From: an uncultured Clostridia bacterium
Lineage (GTDB): Bacteria > Bacillota > Clostridia > Christensenellales > UBA1242
Reading direction: 5' to 3'
Assembly (NCBI GenBank): GCA_944350275.1
Contig: CALVOK010000031.1
Span: forward strand, 1 to 61,007
DNA length: 61,007 nt
The notes under the pieces are model-generated. The model was not told where the DNA came from, made no database searches, and saw only the letters and a list, made by a program, of their open reading frames with translations. The translations under genes were made by a program, and so were the position numbers. The first letter of the stretch is position 1. Each line of letters opens with the position of its first letter. Shown here in pieces: positions 1 to 8,000 of this stretch.

Positions 1-118
1 ACCCGAAGTCGGTGAGTTAACCATGCAAATGGAGACAGCCGCCTAAGGTAAAACCAGCGATTGGGGTTAAGTCATAACAAGGTAGCGGTATCAGAAGGTG
101 CCGCTGGATCACCTCCTT
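1..118 (+). rRNA. rrs: 16S ribosomal RNA, 3' end (partial)
   Basis: The segment carries the end of helix 44, the 3' decoding strand, helix 45 and the anti-Shine-Dalgarno tail GGATCACCTCC at 106-116. The gene enters from the left edge, so only about the last 118 bases are visible. Helix 45 reads GCGG...CCGC where most Firmicutes have CCG...CGG, a compensated swap that keeps pairing. The decoding strand reads AAGTCATAAC where AAGTCGTAAC is usual, and the helix 45 tetraloop reads AGAA where GGAA is usual. A U-tailed hairpin follows within 150 bases and no 23S gene is visible downstream. Confidence 0.95.
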
Positions 119-258
119 TTAAAGAGAGAGAAGTCGAGGCTATGTTAAATGGCATAGAGCGGGATATATATGGAAGTATATATTCTAGGAAGTACAAGTG
201 TCTAAGGAGACACACCGGACAATAACTTTAAGGTGTAATTACTATTTAATTCATAAAG

Positions 259-289
259 AAGAGCGAAAATTTCTTTCGCTCTTTTTTAT
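259..289 (+). terminator. Rho-independent terminator after 16S rRNA
   Basis: The arms AAGAGCGAAA (259-268) and TTTCGCTCTT (274-283) form a perfect 10-bp stem with a 5-base loop, followed by a T run. Between the 16S end and this hairpin (119-258) I see several small stem-loops, for example GTGTCT/AGACAC near 199-215. These may be 16S maturation signals. I see no tRNA or gene there. Confidence 0.85.
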
Positions 290-299
290 TTGTTGTTGT

Positions 300-438
300 G
301 ATATGAAAGAAGAGAAAAAGAGAAATTTTCGCTTTTTTTTATTGTAGCAAAATGGTTATTAAATTTTATATTTGATATATTATTTAAATAATATATGATA
401 TGAAAGAAGAGAAAATGAGAAATTTTCGCTCTTTTTTA
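300..438 (+). repeat. Two degenerate copies of a terminator-like repeat
   Basis: Two copies of a 42-base unit lie at 300-341 and 397-438. Each starts GATATGAAAGAAGAGAAAA and ends in ATTTTCGCT plus a T run. The second half resembles the right arm of the 16S terminator at 259-289, so these look like decayed duplications of that terminator. The rest of 341-608 is AT-rich and contains a likely promoter for the next gene: TTGCCA at 545-550 and TATAAT at 569-574, with an 18-base spacer. Confidence 0.6.
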
Positions 439-608
439 TATAACAAAAAATTACAAGATAGTCTGGTGGTTTTGTTATAAAAACATCATTTTGATGTAAG
501 CAAGTAACAAAAATTCTATTAAAATTTAAAATTGCTGTATTTTATTGCCATTTTTATCAATAATATGGTATAATAAAATGAAAAATTTATACAAAAAGAG
601 AGACTATT

Positions 609-1748
609 ATGGATTATTTTTTCGGATTTGATAATTTTTTGCAAAATGATGTAGATTGGTTTTACAATATTAATCATTTTTTATTAATTTTAATGGTCGC
701 AACTTTTATAGTTAGCGGTTGTTTTCTGCTCTCCGCAAAAAGCGAAAAGGGGAAAAGGATAACAAAGATTGTGCTAGCCTGCATTTTATTTGTGCTTGAA
801 GTGTCAAGAATTATTTATAAATACCTATTGCATATTCACAATGGAGGAGATGCTAGCAATTTCAATTGGTGGTGGAACATATCATTCCAAATGTGTGCAA
901 TTATGACATGGACAACTATTGTAACATTAATTCTAAGTGCAACACTTAAAAAAGAAAACAAATTTTTACAACTTTTATACAATATATTGTTTGGCTGTGC
1001 AATGATAGGCGGAATTTTAACGTTTATGTATCCAGATTGCATAACAAGCAACTATCCAATCATGCACTTTATAAATATGCAAACTATTTTGGTTCATGCA
1101 CTACTAATTTTCGTGCCTATATATCTTATAAAAAGCGGAGAATTCAAAGTTGAAATCAAAAATTTTTGGAAGATATATGTAGGATATGTCTTTATAGGCT
1201 CGGTAGCACTCTCTGCATCCTTGATAAGTGGCAACAACTTCGCCTACTCGCTGGGGTTTGATTTGGTAGATTTAGGTTTGCCTTTCCCTTGGCACTTGCC
1301 GTTAGTAATGCTGGTAATTTCAATGATTTCACTTGCAATATACGGTACATTTGAACTTGTTTACTACTTGAAAAACAAGAAAAACAAAAAGGAACAGGTC
1401 GAAAAACCGTCTTACAATAAACTAGGACTAGCCTTATATATTACAAGTCTAGTAAGTGCAGTATTTTTTGGTATATTGATAACACTTTCGACAGCCTATC
1501 TCATAGGACAGCCTAGCACATGGCTTGGTTTACTTTGTTTGTTAGGTCTTGTGTACATGATTTTAATGCTCCTATTTGCAGAACAGATAAGACGTTATAT
1601 CACTACAAAATTTGATTATGAAAATATAACAAAACATATTGTTTATATTACCTTAACACTTATTTTTGCTCTTCCTGTTGGAATAATTTATTTAGTTAAA
1701 TTTGTTAAAGAGAATAAAAATAAAGAAATAGTTGCAGAAAATAAATAG
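609..1748 (+). CDS. YwaF/TP0381-family integral membrane protein
   Basis: This is a 379-residue protein with about nine hydrophobic segments. The first two thirds match the pattern of the YwaF (TIGR02206, TMEM164-like) family: an early helix pair, a W-rich stretch (NWWWNISFQ near residue 85), a conserved M/P-rich helix, and a WHLP motif near residue 228 before a further helix. The family's function is not established. Beyond residue 270 there are three extra hydrophobic segments that the core family does not need. The gene stands alone, with its own promoter (545-574) and a hairpin terminator downstream. The ATG at 609 follows a purine-rich AGAGAG stretch. Confidence 0.65.
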   Translation: MDYFFGFDNFLQNDVDWFYNINHFLLILMVATFIVSGCFLLSAKSEKGKRITKIVLACILFVLEVSRIIYKYLLHIHNGGDASNFNWWWNISFQMCAIMTWTTIVTLILSATLKKENKFLQLLYNILFGCAMIGGILTFMYPDCITSNYPIMHFINMQTILVHALLIFVPIYLIKSGEFKVEIKNFWKIYVGYVFIGSVALSASLISGNNFAYSLGFDLVDLGLPFPWHLPLVMLVISMISLAIYGTFELVYYLKNKKNKKEQVEKPSYNKLGLALYITSLVSAVFFGILITLSTAYLIGQPSTWLGLLCLLGLVYMILMLLFAEQIRRYITTKFDYENITKHIVYITLTLIFALPVGIIYLVKFVKENKNKEIVAENK

Positions 1749-1803
1749 TTTTAATATGTCAGCATTTTAACCAATAAAATAATAAATGTAATTAAAAAAT
1801 AAA

Positions 1804-1858
1804 TAAAAATAGGCTTTTCAAAAAGGAGTTTATTCCAAAATGAAAGCCTATTTTTTAG
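1804..1858. terminator. Bidirectional terminator
   Basis: AAAATAGGCTTT (from 1804) pairs with AAAGCCTATTTT (from 1842). The hairpin is flanked by A and T runs on both sides, as expected between the convergent membrane-protein gene and the XRE gene. Confidence 0.75.
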
Positions 1859-1874
1859 ACACAAATACAATGCT

Positions 1875-1910
1875 TTTTATCCATAAATATCATTTTATCC
1901 ATAAATATCA
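1875..1910. repeat. 18-bp perfect tandem duplication at a gene end
   Basis: The 18-base unit TTTTATCCATAAATATCA occurs twice head to tail (1875-1892 and 1893-1910). The second copy contains the last codons and stop of the XRE regulator. The first lies just outside the gene, so the duplication leaves the protein end unchanged. Confidence 0.85.
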
Positions 1911-2134
1911 ATGTTTTTGAAATAATCACAGTCAAAAAATTCAGCAAGAGTCATGCCGAAAAAGTCTGCAATTAGATAAACAGTAGAAAGTTTGATGTCT
2001 TGTCGTCTCTCTTTAAAAAGTGTGTAAATTGTTGATTTGTTTAACAAGGTATCTTTGATGAGTTTATATTGAGATATGCCATGTAATTTTAAAAGTTCTT
2101 GTGTCCTAAGTGATACTGCTTGTGCTAAATTCAT
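1895..2134 (-). CDS. Small XRE-family helix-turn-helix regulator
   Basis: The 79-residue protein is almost only a Cro/CI-type DNA-binding domain. A first helix (LRTQELLKLHG, about residues 9-19) is followed by the scaffold-recognition helix pair ISQYKLIKDTLLNKSTIYTL (about 20-39), and then by the final helices LSTVYLIADFFGMTLAEFF, which are typical of XRE proteins. It is transcribed divergently from the SLOG-like gene. The shared intergenic region holds a 40-base inverted repeat over that gene's -35 box. I infer that this protein binds there and controls its neighbour, and perhaps itself. Confidence 0.85.
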   Translation of the reverse strand: MNLAQAVSLRTQELLKLHGISQYKLIKDTLLNKSTIYTLFKERRQDIKLSTVYLIADFFGMTLAEFFDCDYFKNIDIYG

Positions 2135-2185
2135 TTTGTCACCTCTATTATAGTATTATTTTACAAAACGTATGTTTTAAAACTA

Positions 2186-2225
2186 GGGTGTTTTAAATCA
2201 ACAAATAGGTTGACTTGAAACATCC
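2186..2225. promoter_or_regulatory. Inverted repeat, probable operator for the XRE regulator
   Basis: The 17-base arms 2186-2202 (GGGTGTTTTAAATCAAC) and 2209-2225 (GTTGACTTGAAACATCC) are complementary at 14 of 17 positions around a 6-base spacer. The right arm contains the -35 box TTGACT (2210-2215) of the SLOG-like gene, so a bound protein would block RNA polymerase. A second, smaller dyad (AAAAC...GTTTT, about 2165-2180) lies nearer the regulator gene. Confidence 0.65.
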
Positions 2226-2239
2226 TACTATGCTATAAT
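2210..2239 (+). promoter_or_regulatory. Sigma-A promoter of the SLOG-like gene
   Basis: The -35 TTGACT (2210-2215) and -10 TATAAT (2234-2239) are separated by 18 bases. The promoter lies inside the inverted repeat described for 2186-2225 and about 24 bases before the start codon. Confidence 0.8.
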
Positions 2240-2262
2240 GGTATTAAAAGAAAGGAGAAAAT

Positions 2263-2799
2263 ATGTATTATTTAGTAGACAGCGACAATAAATATGTTCA
2301 CATTAACCAAAATGCACTTGATACCTGTTGTTTTTTAGGTATTATAGATGACGAGCCAAATGCTTTTGATAGAGATTCCATAAAATACTTCATGGTGCAA
2401 AGTGAGATTAAAAGGAAGATAGAAGATATGATAAAAAACAACTATTATATTTTCATGCTTGGACTTAACACTCCTTTTGAGATGACTTGTGCTGAGACGA
2501 TATGTCTGTTAAAGAACGAACATCCAGATATTCGGCTATACTGTATTGATAATGGAAGTGATAGTTCTCAAAATGTTAGTGACAATTTTTTAAATAGACG
2601 CAGTCAGATTTTAGAGAGGGCAGACAAGGTTATTTGCCTGTACAATGAACTTGAAGGCGATTACATCTTGAATTGTGACAAGTTTTTAATAGAAAACTCC
2701 TCAAAACTTTTGACGATAGATTGCTATAGTGAGAGTACCGAAAAGATTTTAGATTATGCAAGAACGAAGAGGTTGCATATAGAATTTGTAAGAATCTAA
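2263..2799 (+). CDS. SLOG/DUF1273-like nucleotide-binding-fold protein
   Basis: The 178-residue protein has a recognisable Rossmann-like pattern. A helix (IKRKIEDMIKN, near 50) leads into a strand (YYIFMLGLNTPFEM, 62-75), then a helix ending in AETICLLKNEHPDIRLYCID (78-97), and later LERADKVICLYN (118-129). This order and spacing resemble DUF1273/YpsA-type members of the SLOG superfamily, in which a helix carrying AE..L.L+.EYPD+.L is typical. The glycine-rich GxxxG ligand loop of YpsA is weak here (LGLNTPFE). The ribosome binding site AAAGGAG precedes the ATG. Function is unknown; control by the divergent XRE protein is likely. Confidence 0.5.
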   Translation: MYYLVDSDNKYVHINQNALDTCCFLGIIDDEPNAFDRDSIKYFMVQSEIKRKIEDMIKNNYYIFMLGLNTPFEMTCAETICLLKNEHPDIRLYCIDNGSDSSQNVSDNFLNRRSQILERADKVICLYNELEGDYILNCDKFLIENSSKLLTIDCYSESTEKILDYARTKRLHIEFVRI

Positions 2800-2872
2800 A
2801 TTCCTCTTTTTGTTTTGCTTAATGCGTCAATAAAATACGCCTTCACAATGTAAATTTTGTAACTATTGGGTA

Positions 2873-2901
2873 TTGACAAGGGTAGATTTCTATGTTATAT
2901 T
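2873..2901 (+). promoter_or_regulatory. Consensus sigma-A promoter
   Basis: TTGACA (2873-2878) and TATATT (2896-2901) are separated by 17 bases. The -10 box covers the in-frame ATG at 2892, which rules that codon out as the start of the following gene. Confidence 0.8.
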
Positions 2902-2927
2902 ATTTACATAAAGCAAAGGAGAAAATT

Positions 2928-3764
2928 ATGTTGGATATTACAAATATGAAAAATAAATATAACGAGACTGCTTATAACTTGGAGGTGAAAGTAAGTGGAA
3001 AACAGCCACTTCACAACTATCATTATAATTTTGAGATTGACTTGCCAAACATCAACTCTGCCATTTTTGTAAATTACAACTTTTCAAGAGTGTCAAGTTA
3101 TTCGATTTTGGCCGATGAGTCCTATGAGGACATTTCCGTGCTTATTAAGGTTGGAAGGCAAATTATGAAATTGCATGAAGTGACCTACCCAGAGGATAAA
3201 TTTGTCGAGAAACGTATAAGATATTTTGATATAAACAATTTTGTAAGAACAATTTGTGCCTATGCTTATTTTAAACAAAATTTCAAAGATTTAGTTTTGC
3301 ATGGCATGACTAAAAGAGAACTTAAGAAATTAGACAATGAGGCACTTGAAATAATAGCATATTTTGGTCAAAATGCTCAAAGACAATTTGAAAATCAGAT
3401 AACAAACCTTTGCCATGGTGTAAAAGAAAAGGATGCTCAAATACTTGTAGATAGTTTGTTCGGTGAGGGGATGATTGATGTCGATAACTTGATTGAGACA
3501 AACATCAACGAAGTATTGGCGCGCAAAGAAAAAGAATATGAATTTGCAAATGAAATCTTGGAAGTGATTAGAAAGACATTGTATAGCGATATAAAAGATG
3601 GGAAAATCAAAACCTTTGTTCCTTTTAAAATGTTGAGAGATAGGGCAAGAGGAATTAAGGGAAAAATGCTTGAATATAAGACCAGAAGAACTTTCAAAAA
3701 TGAAGAAAACGAATACAAAAAGTCACTTATTGAAAATATTGAAGAACAGTCAAAAGAATTATAA
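2928..3764 (+). CDS. Unrecognised 278-residue soluble protein
   Basis: I do not recognise this family. The start at 2928 follows AAAGGAG by a suitable distance and lies downstream of a consensus promoter; an upstream in-frame ATG at 2892 lies inside that promoter. The N-terminal 90 residues look beta-rich (VNYNFSRVSSYSILADESYEDISVLIKV). A charged middle helix region contains MTKRELKKLDNEALEII, and the C-terminus is very basic and helical (about 220-260, MLRDRARGIKGKMLEYKTRRTF). No signal peptide or membrane segment is present. It sits beside the XRE/SLOG pair and may belong to the same accessory module, but it has its own promoter and terminator. Confidence 0.75.
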   Translation: MLDITNMKNKYNETAYNLEVKVSGKQPLHNYHYNFEIDLPNINSAIFVNYNFSRVSSYSILADESYEDISVLIKVGRQIMKLHEVTYPEDKFVEKRIRYFDINNFVRTICAYAYFKQNFKDLVLHGMTKRELKKLDNEALEIIAYFGQNAQRQFENQITNLCHGVKEKDAQILVDSLFGEGMIDVDNLIETNINEVLARKEKEYEFANEILEVIRKTLYSDIKDGKIKTFVPFKMLRDRARGIKGKMLEYKTRRTFKNEENEYKKSLIENIEEQSKEL

Positions 3765-3844
3765 AAGTAACGTAATTTTTTAGTGATTATTAGTACAAAA
3801 TTGACTAAAAACTTAGTTTAAAAAAGGTGTTTAAACATAAAGAG

Positions 3845-3880
3845 AATACATCTCATTTCATTCTTGAGATGTATTTTTAG
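3845..3880 (+). terminator. Rho-independent terminator
   Basis: AATACATCTCA (3845-3855) and TGAGATGTATT (3865-3875) form an 11-bp stem followed by T residues. It ends the transcript of the 278-residue gene. Confidence 0.85.
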
Positions 3881-3978
3881 TTTAGCATTCTCAACTCCGC
3901 AAAAACAATTAATTTATGTTAGACAGTATAAAAAATTAAAATTGTCATAAATCAGTCGACATTTTCATAAATTGTGGT

Positions 3979-4710
3979 ATGAAAAAGTTTCATTTCGCGG
4001 TATTTAAGATTAATAGATGGACAAGTAACCTTATCATTGCATTGATAATTGCAGTTGTAGGCGGTTTTGCTATCTTTGCTGGGCTTAATGTTTTGCCAAC
4101 AAGTGTGGTGAGTGGTGTCTATTATAATGGTGACACAAGCAAAAACAATGTTTCCTTAATGGTAAATGTTTATTGGGGTACGGAATATCTTGATAAAATG
4201 CTGGAAATCTTTGACGAGTACAATGTTAAGACTACTTTTTTCGTGGGCGGAACATGGGCGGTACTCAATGAAGATTATTTGACCAAAATATACAATGCTG
4301 GGCATGAACTTGCAAATCACGGCTATCATCACAAGGACCACGACAAACTAGACAAGGAGGGTAACCTCAATGAAATCTCAACAACGCATAAAATTGTAAA
4401 AGAACTCTTGGATGTAGATATGACCCTTTTTGCTCCACCAAGTGGTGCTTATGATAAGACGACGGTAAGTTGTGCCGAGAGTCTTGGCTATTATACAATA
4501 ATGTGGACACGAGATACGATAGATTGGCGAGACCACGACAGCAACTTAATATATAATAGGGCAATAAAGAACGCAAAAGGTGGTGACCTAATCTTAATGC
4601 ATCCAACAGAGGCAACAGTCGAGGCTCTGCCAAAAATTATAGAGTATTTTCAGACTAACAACTTTAATCTTACCACAGTGAGTGAGAATATAGGAATATA
4701 TAAGTCTTAA
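3979..4710 (+). CDS. Membrane-anchored NodB/polysaccharide-deacetylase-fold protein
   Basis: The 243-residue protein has one N-terminal membrane segment (about 18-40) and an external NodB-homology domain. VKTTFFVGGTWA (about 83), the metal-type histidines NHGYHHKDH (about 113-121), PPSGAYD (about 153) and the final LMHPT are recognisable. The usual TFDD motif that supplies the catalytic Asp is replaced by VNVYWG (about 62-67). That is the pattern of the sporulation-linked YlxY/PdaB-type members, which read NVxWG or FDxxWG. It may therefore remove acetyl groups poorly or not at all. No strong ribosome binding site precedes the ATG. Confidence 0.75.
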   Translation: MKKFHFAVFKINRWTSNLIIALIIAVVGGFAIFAGLNVLPTSVVSGVYYNGDTSKNNVSLMVNVYWGTEYLDKMLEIFDEYNVKTTFFVGGTWAVLNEDYLTKIYNAGHELANHGYHHKDHDKLDKEGNLNEISTTHKIVKELLDVDMTLFAPPSGAYDKTTVSCAESLGYYTIMWTRDTIDWRDHDSNLIYNRAIKNAKGGDLILMHPTEATVEALPKIIEYFQTNNFNLTTVSENIGIYKS

Positions 4711-4725
4711 ATTGCGTAGGACAGA

Positions 4726-4760
4726 AAAATTAGGACGAGAGTTAGTCCTAATTTTATTTT
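4726..4760 (+). terminator. Rho-independent terminator
   Basis: AAAATTAGGAC (4726-4736) pairs perfectly with GTCCTAATTTT (4745-4755), followed by ATTTT. It ends the deacetylase-like gene. Confidence 0.85.
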
Positions 4761-4761
4761 A

Positions 4762-4797
4762 CTATTATGTTTTAGTTATATTTTCATAACATAATAG
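4762..4797. repeat. Palindromic element, copy 1 (related copy at 35639-35682)
   Basis: The outer arms CTATTATGTT (4762-4771) and AACATAATAG (4788-4797) enclose a competing inner stem GTTAT/ATAAC. The right half (4775-4797) matches 35656-35678 at 22 of 23 positions, although the two sites are 31 kb apart. Confidence 0.7.
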
Positions 4798-5032
4798 ACC
4801 ATAAAATATTGTCAATAGTGCTATATTAATATATTTTTTGGAAGAGCCGTGGAACAAAGAGCCAGATTCTCGCATCTATTTCGCCAACAAAAAAATCTAT
4901 AAAATTACAAAAATATTCTTTAAAAATTCATGTTAGTACTTGTTAATAATTTTAAAATGTGCTATTATTATATTGTGCAAAGCATTGTGCATTTTATAAA
5001 AATATAGTTAAATATAATTTTAAAGGATTGAT
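4798..5032. other. Intergenic region before ftsK with probable promoter
   Basis: A relatively GC-rich patch at about 4842-4890 stands out from AT-rich flanks. It can be read as about 30 codons but has no ribosome binding site, and I do not assign a gene. A probable ftsK promoter follows: TTGTTA (4940-4945), a 17-base spacer and TATTAT (4963-4968). Confidence 0.5.
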
Positions 5033-8000
5033 ATGGCGACATTTCAAGTAAATAAAAACAAAAATAGTGGAAAGAAAAATATAAAGAAAATTGTTGGGTG
5101 GAGCATTTTAGTGACTTCAACTCTTGTTTTTTTGTTTTCTGTGACAAGTCTAATTCCTGCACTGCAATATTTCTTTTTGGGCATACTTGGCATCTTTGTC
5201 TATCCTCTTTCGGTGCTTGGAATTATCATTTCTCTTGCACTTTTGAATAATAAAAAATATGTTATGCCTAAACGATATGCAATTTTTCTAACACTAAGTT
5301 TGTATCTATTTTTGTCAATCATACAACTTATCATCTTGGGCTCGCCTTATGGGCTTAGTTATGGAGAGTTTTTGGCGTTAAACTATACCAAACAAATAAC
5401 AGCAGGGGGAATGATAATAGGTTTTCTTCCATCAACTTTTGCCTATCTTATGGGACTTCCTGCAACATATGTCATTCTATCGCTCGGTCTTGTTGCCTCA
5501 ATTGCCTTTTTCGTCGAGGCTGTTTTGTCACTTAGAAAGACAAACTCTCAAACAAAACCTATAAAATTACAGATTAAAGAAAGAGAGGAAAAGGTTGTAG
5601 AAAATCCAAGAGGCAAGAGCCGTCATTATAGCCAGTTAAGACAGAGTCAGGAAGATGAAAATCAGTCTCAGGAGTATAATGTTATGCTCGACGGAAATAG
5701 AGAGGAAGAGAAGAAAAGAGAACTCTCTGCTCGTGAGAAACTAGGGCTTATTGGAAAAGGATATAATAACTATAGTAACTCCTATAACCAGAACAATAGT
5801 TACTCAGGTGCGACAAAATATAACTTCTCGCATGATATAAAACTTCCTGAAGAGGAGAAAAAGAGCAAGGTGCCTGAGGGGATGTCGGTGAAAGAATACC
5901 TGTTAACTCCGCCAACTGTTGATATGGCTAAGTTTATGGAGCATAAGCCAAAACCGTCACAGCAGACAGTTCAAAATCAAAGTTCGCTGGGCAGTTTTAC
6001 CTCTTCAATGCCAAATGCCTCTACAAGCGAGATTAATAAAAATATATCATCATTAAAATCAAAAGACGAGATAAAACCTTCATCCTTTGTTCATGAGGAG
6101 AGTTATGACCTCTCTCAAAGTCAGACAATAAAGCGAGGAAATCTTCCTGACGTGCGACCTGAGGAGATTACCAGCGAGGCTGAAGATATAATTAGGTCGG
6201 TTGTCGAACAGGAAAAAATTGACAGGAATATTGACGAGCAAAATTTCCCTAGCAACAATCTAAGCGAGAGAAATTCCTCATCTACAAGTGATTACAATGA
6301 CTATATAGATTTTGGCGAGGTTGAAAATACCTCAAATGATAGCATTCAATCACGAGATAGCCTTGCGCGAGGGGAAAGTTTTGATAGGACTTTATCAAGA
6401 AATGGCGAGGGTCTTGATAGGGAAAATCTGTCTCGAAATAATGACCTTACAAGACGAGAGAATGGTTTTGAAAGAGGTGAGACTGTCCTTTCACAGCGAA
6501 AAGAAAACTATGTAAATAATGATTTGACAAGGAAAGAGAACTTTGACCAAGATGACAATTCTTACGAGGAGAGTAGCACTGAAAGTGATATGGTTACAAA
6601 CTCCTCACAAGAGACATATTTGTCAGGCAGTGATAGGTCTTTAAATGATAGAAAACAAACCTTTGATAAACCTAAACAGGATAAGCCTATTGACGAGATG
6701 GAAAGAAGAAAAAGATTTGTCCAACTTGATGATGAAAAACCGCCTGAGAAGATTAAACCATATAAATATACAAGACCTCCAATTGATTTGATAACTACAA
6801 AGTCGGATGACCTGTCTGTTATCAATGAGGAAGTTCCTCTCAAACGTGTAGCACTTGAAAATGCTCTTGAAAATTTCGGTGTTCCTGCAAAGGTTCAGAA
6901 TGTCGTTATTGGACCAACCATCACGCGATATGAAATAGAAATGCCTGAGGGTATTTCGGTTAAGAGGATTTTATCACTTGATGCCGATATTGCCTATGCA
7001 CTTTCGGCAAATGGTCAAATAAGAATTGAGGCGCCAATTCCTGGGCGAAGTATAGTAGGTATAGAAGTCCCAAACAGCAAAGTTGCAAAAGTATCCATAA
7101 AAGACGTACTTCAATCAAAAGAATTTGCACTCAGTCCATCACCGCTGACCTTTGCTCTCGGTAAAGATATAACAGGCAATGTCAAAGTTTGCAATCTTCA
7201 AAAAATGCCACACTTGTTGGTAGCAGGAACGACTGGTTCTGGTAAAAGTGTGTGCTTAAACTCAATTATAGTTTCAATTCTTTACAAAGCATCACCAGAC
7301 GAGGTCAAATTCATTATGATTGACCCAAAACAAGTGGAACTATCAATGTATGAGGGACTGCCACACATGGTGGTACCTAGAGTTATCACAGACCCAACAA
7401 AAGCAGTCAATGCTCTTCAATGGGCGGTTGATGAGATGGAAAGACGATTTAAACTCATCTCTGAGGAGAGAGTGCGTAACATTGGCGAGTATAATAAACT
7501 TGATAAGGTCGTACAAAATAAAGTAAAAAAAATGCCTTATCTTGTTATAATATTTGACGAGTTTGCCGACTTTATGGCAGTTGCTAAAAATGAAATTGAG
7601 GATAAAATCAGACGTATTGCTCAAAAGGCACGTGCTGCAGGTATACACCTTATTCTTGCCACACAAAGACCATCTACCGATGTCGTTACAGGAACTCTTA
7701 AAGGTAACCTTCCTGCTCGAATTGCTTTCAAGGTTGCAAGTAGGGTAGATAGTGAGGTTATCTTGGGCTCAACAGGTGCTGAGAAATTGCTCGGTTATGG
7801 TGATATGCTTTATAAGCCGTCAGATGCCGAGCCGTCTAGACTTCAAGGTTGTTTCATTGACACCCCAGAAACAAAAGATATTGTCAACTTTATTATAGAA
7901 CATAACGAGGAAATCTACGACGAAGAGGCAAACAATGCTATAAATAATCCAAACAAGGCAAACAATAACGGCTCGGATAGCAATGGGGTTGACCCACTGC

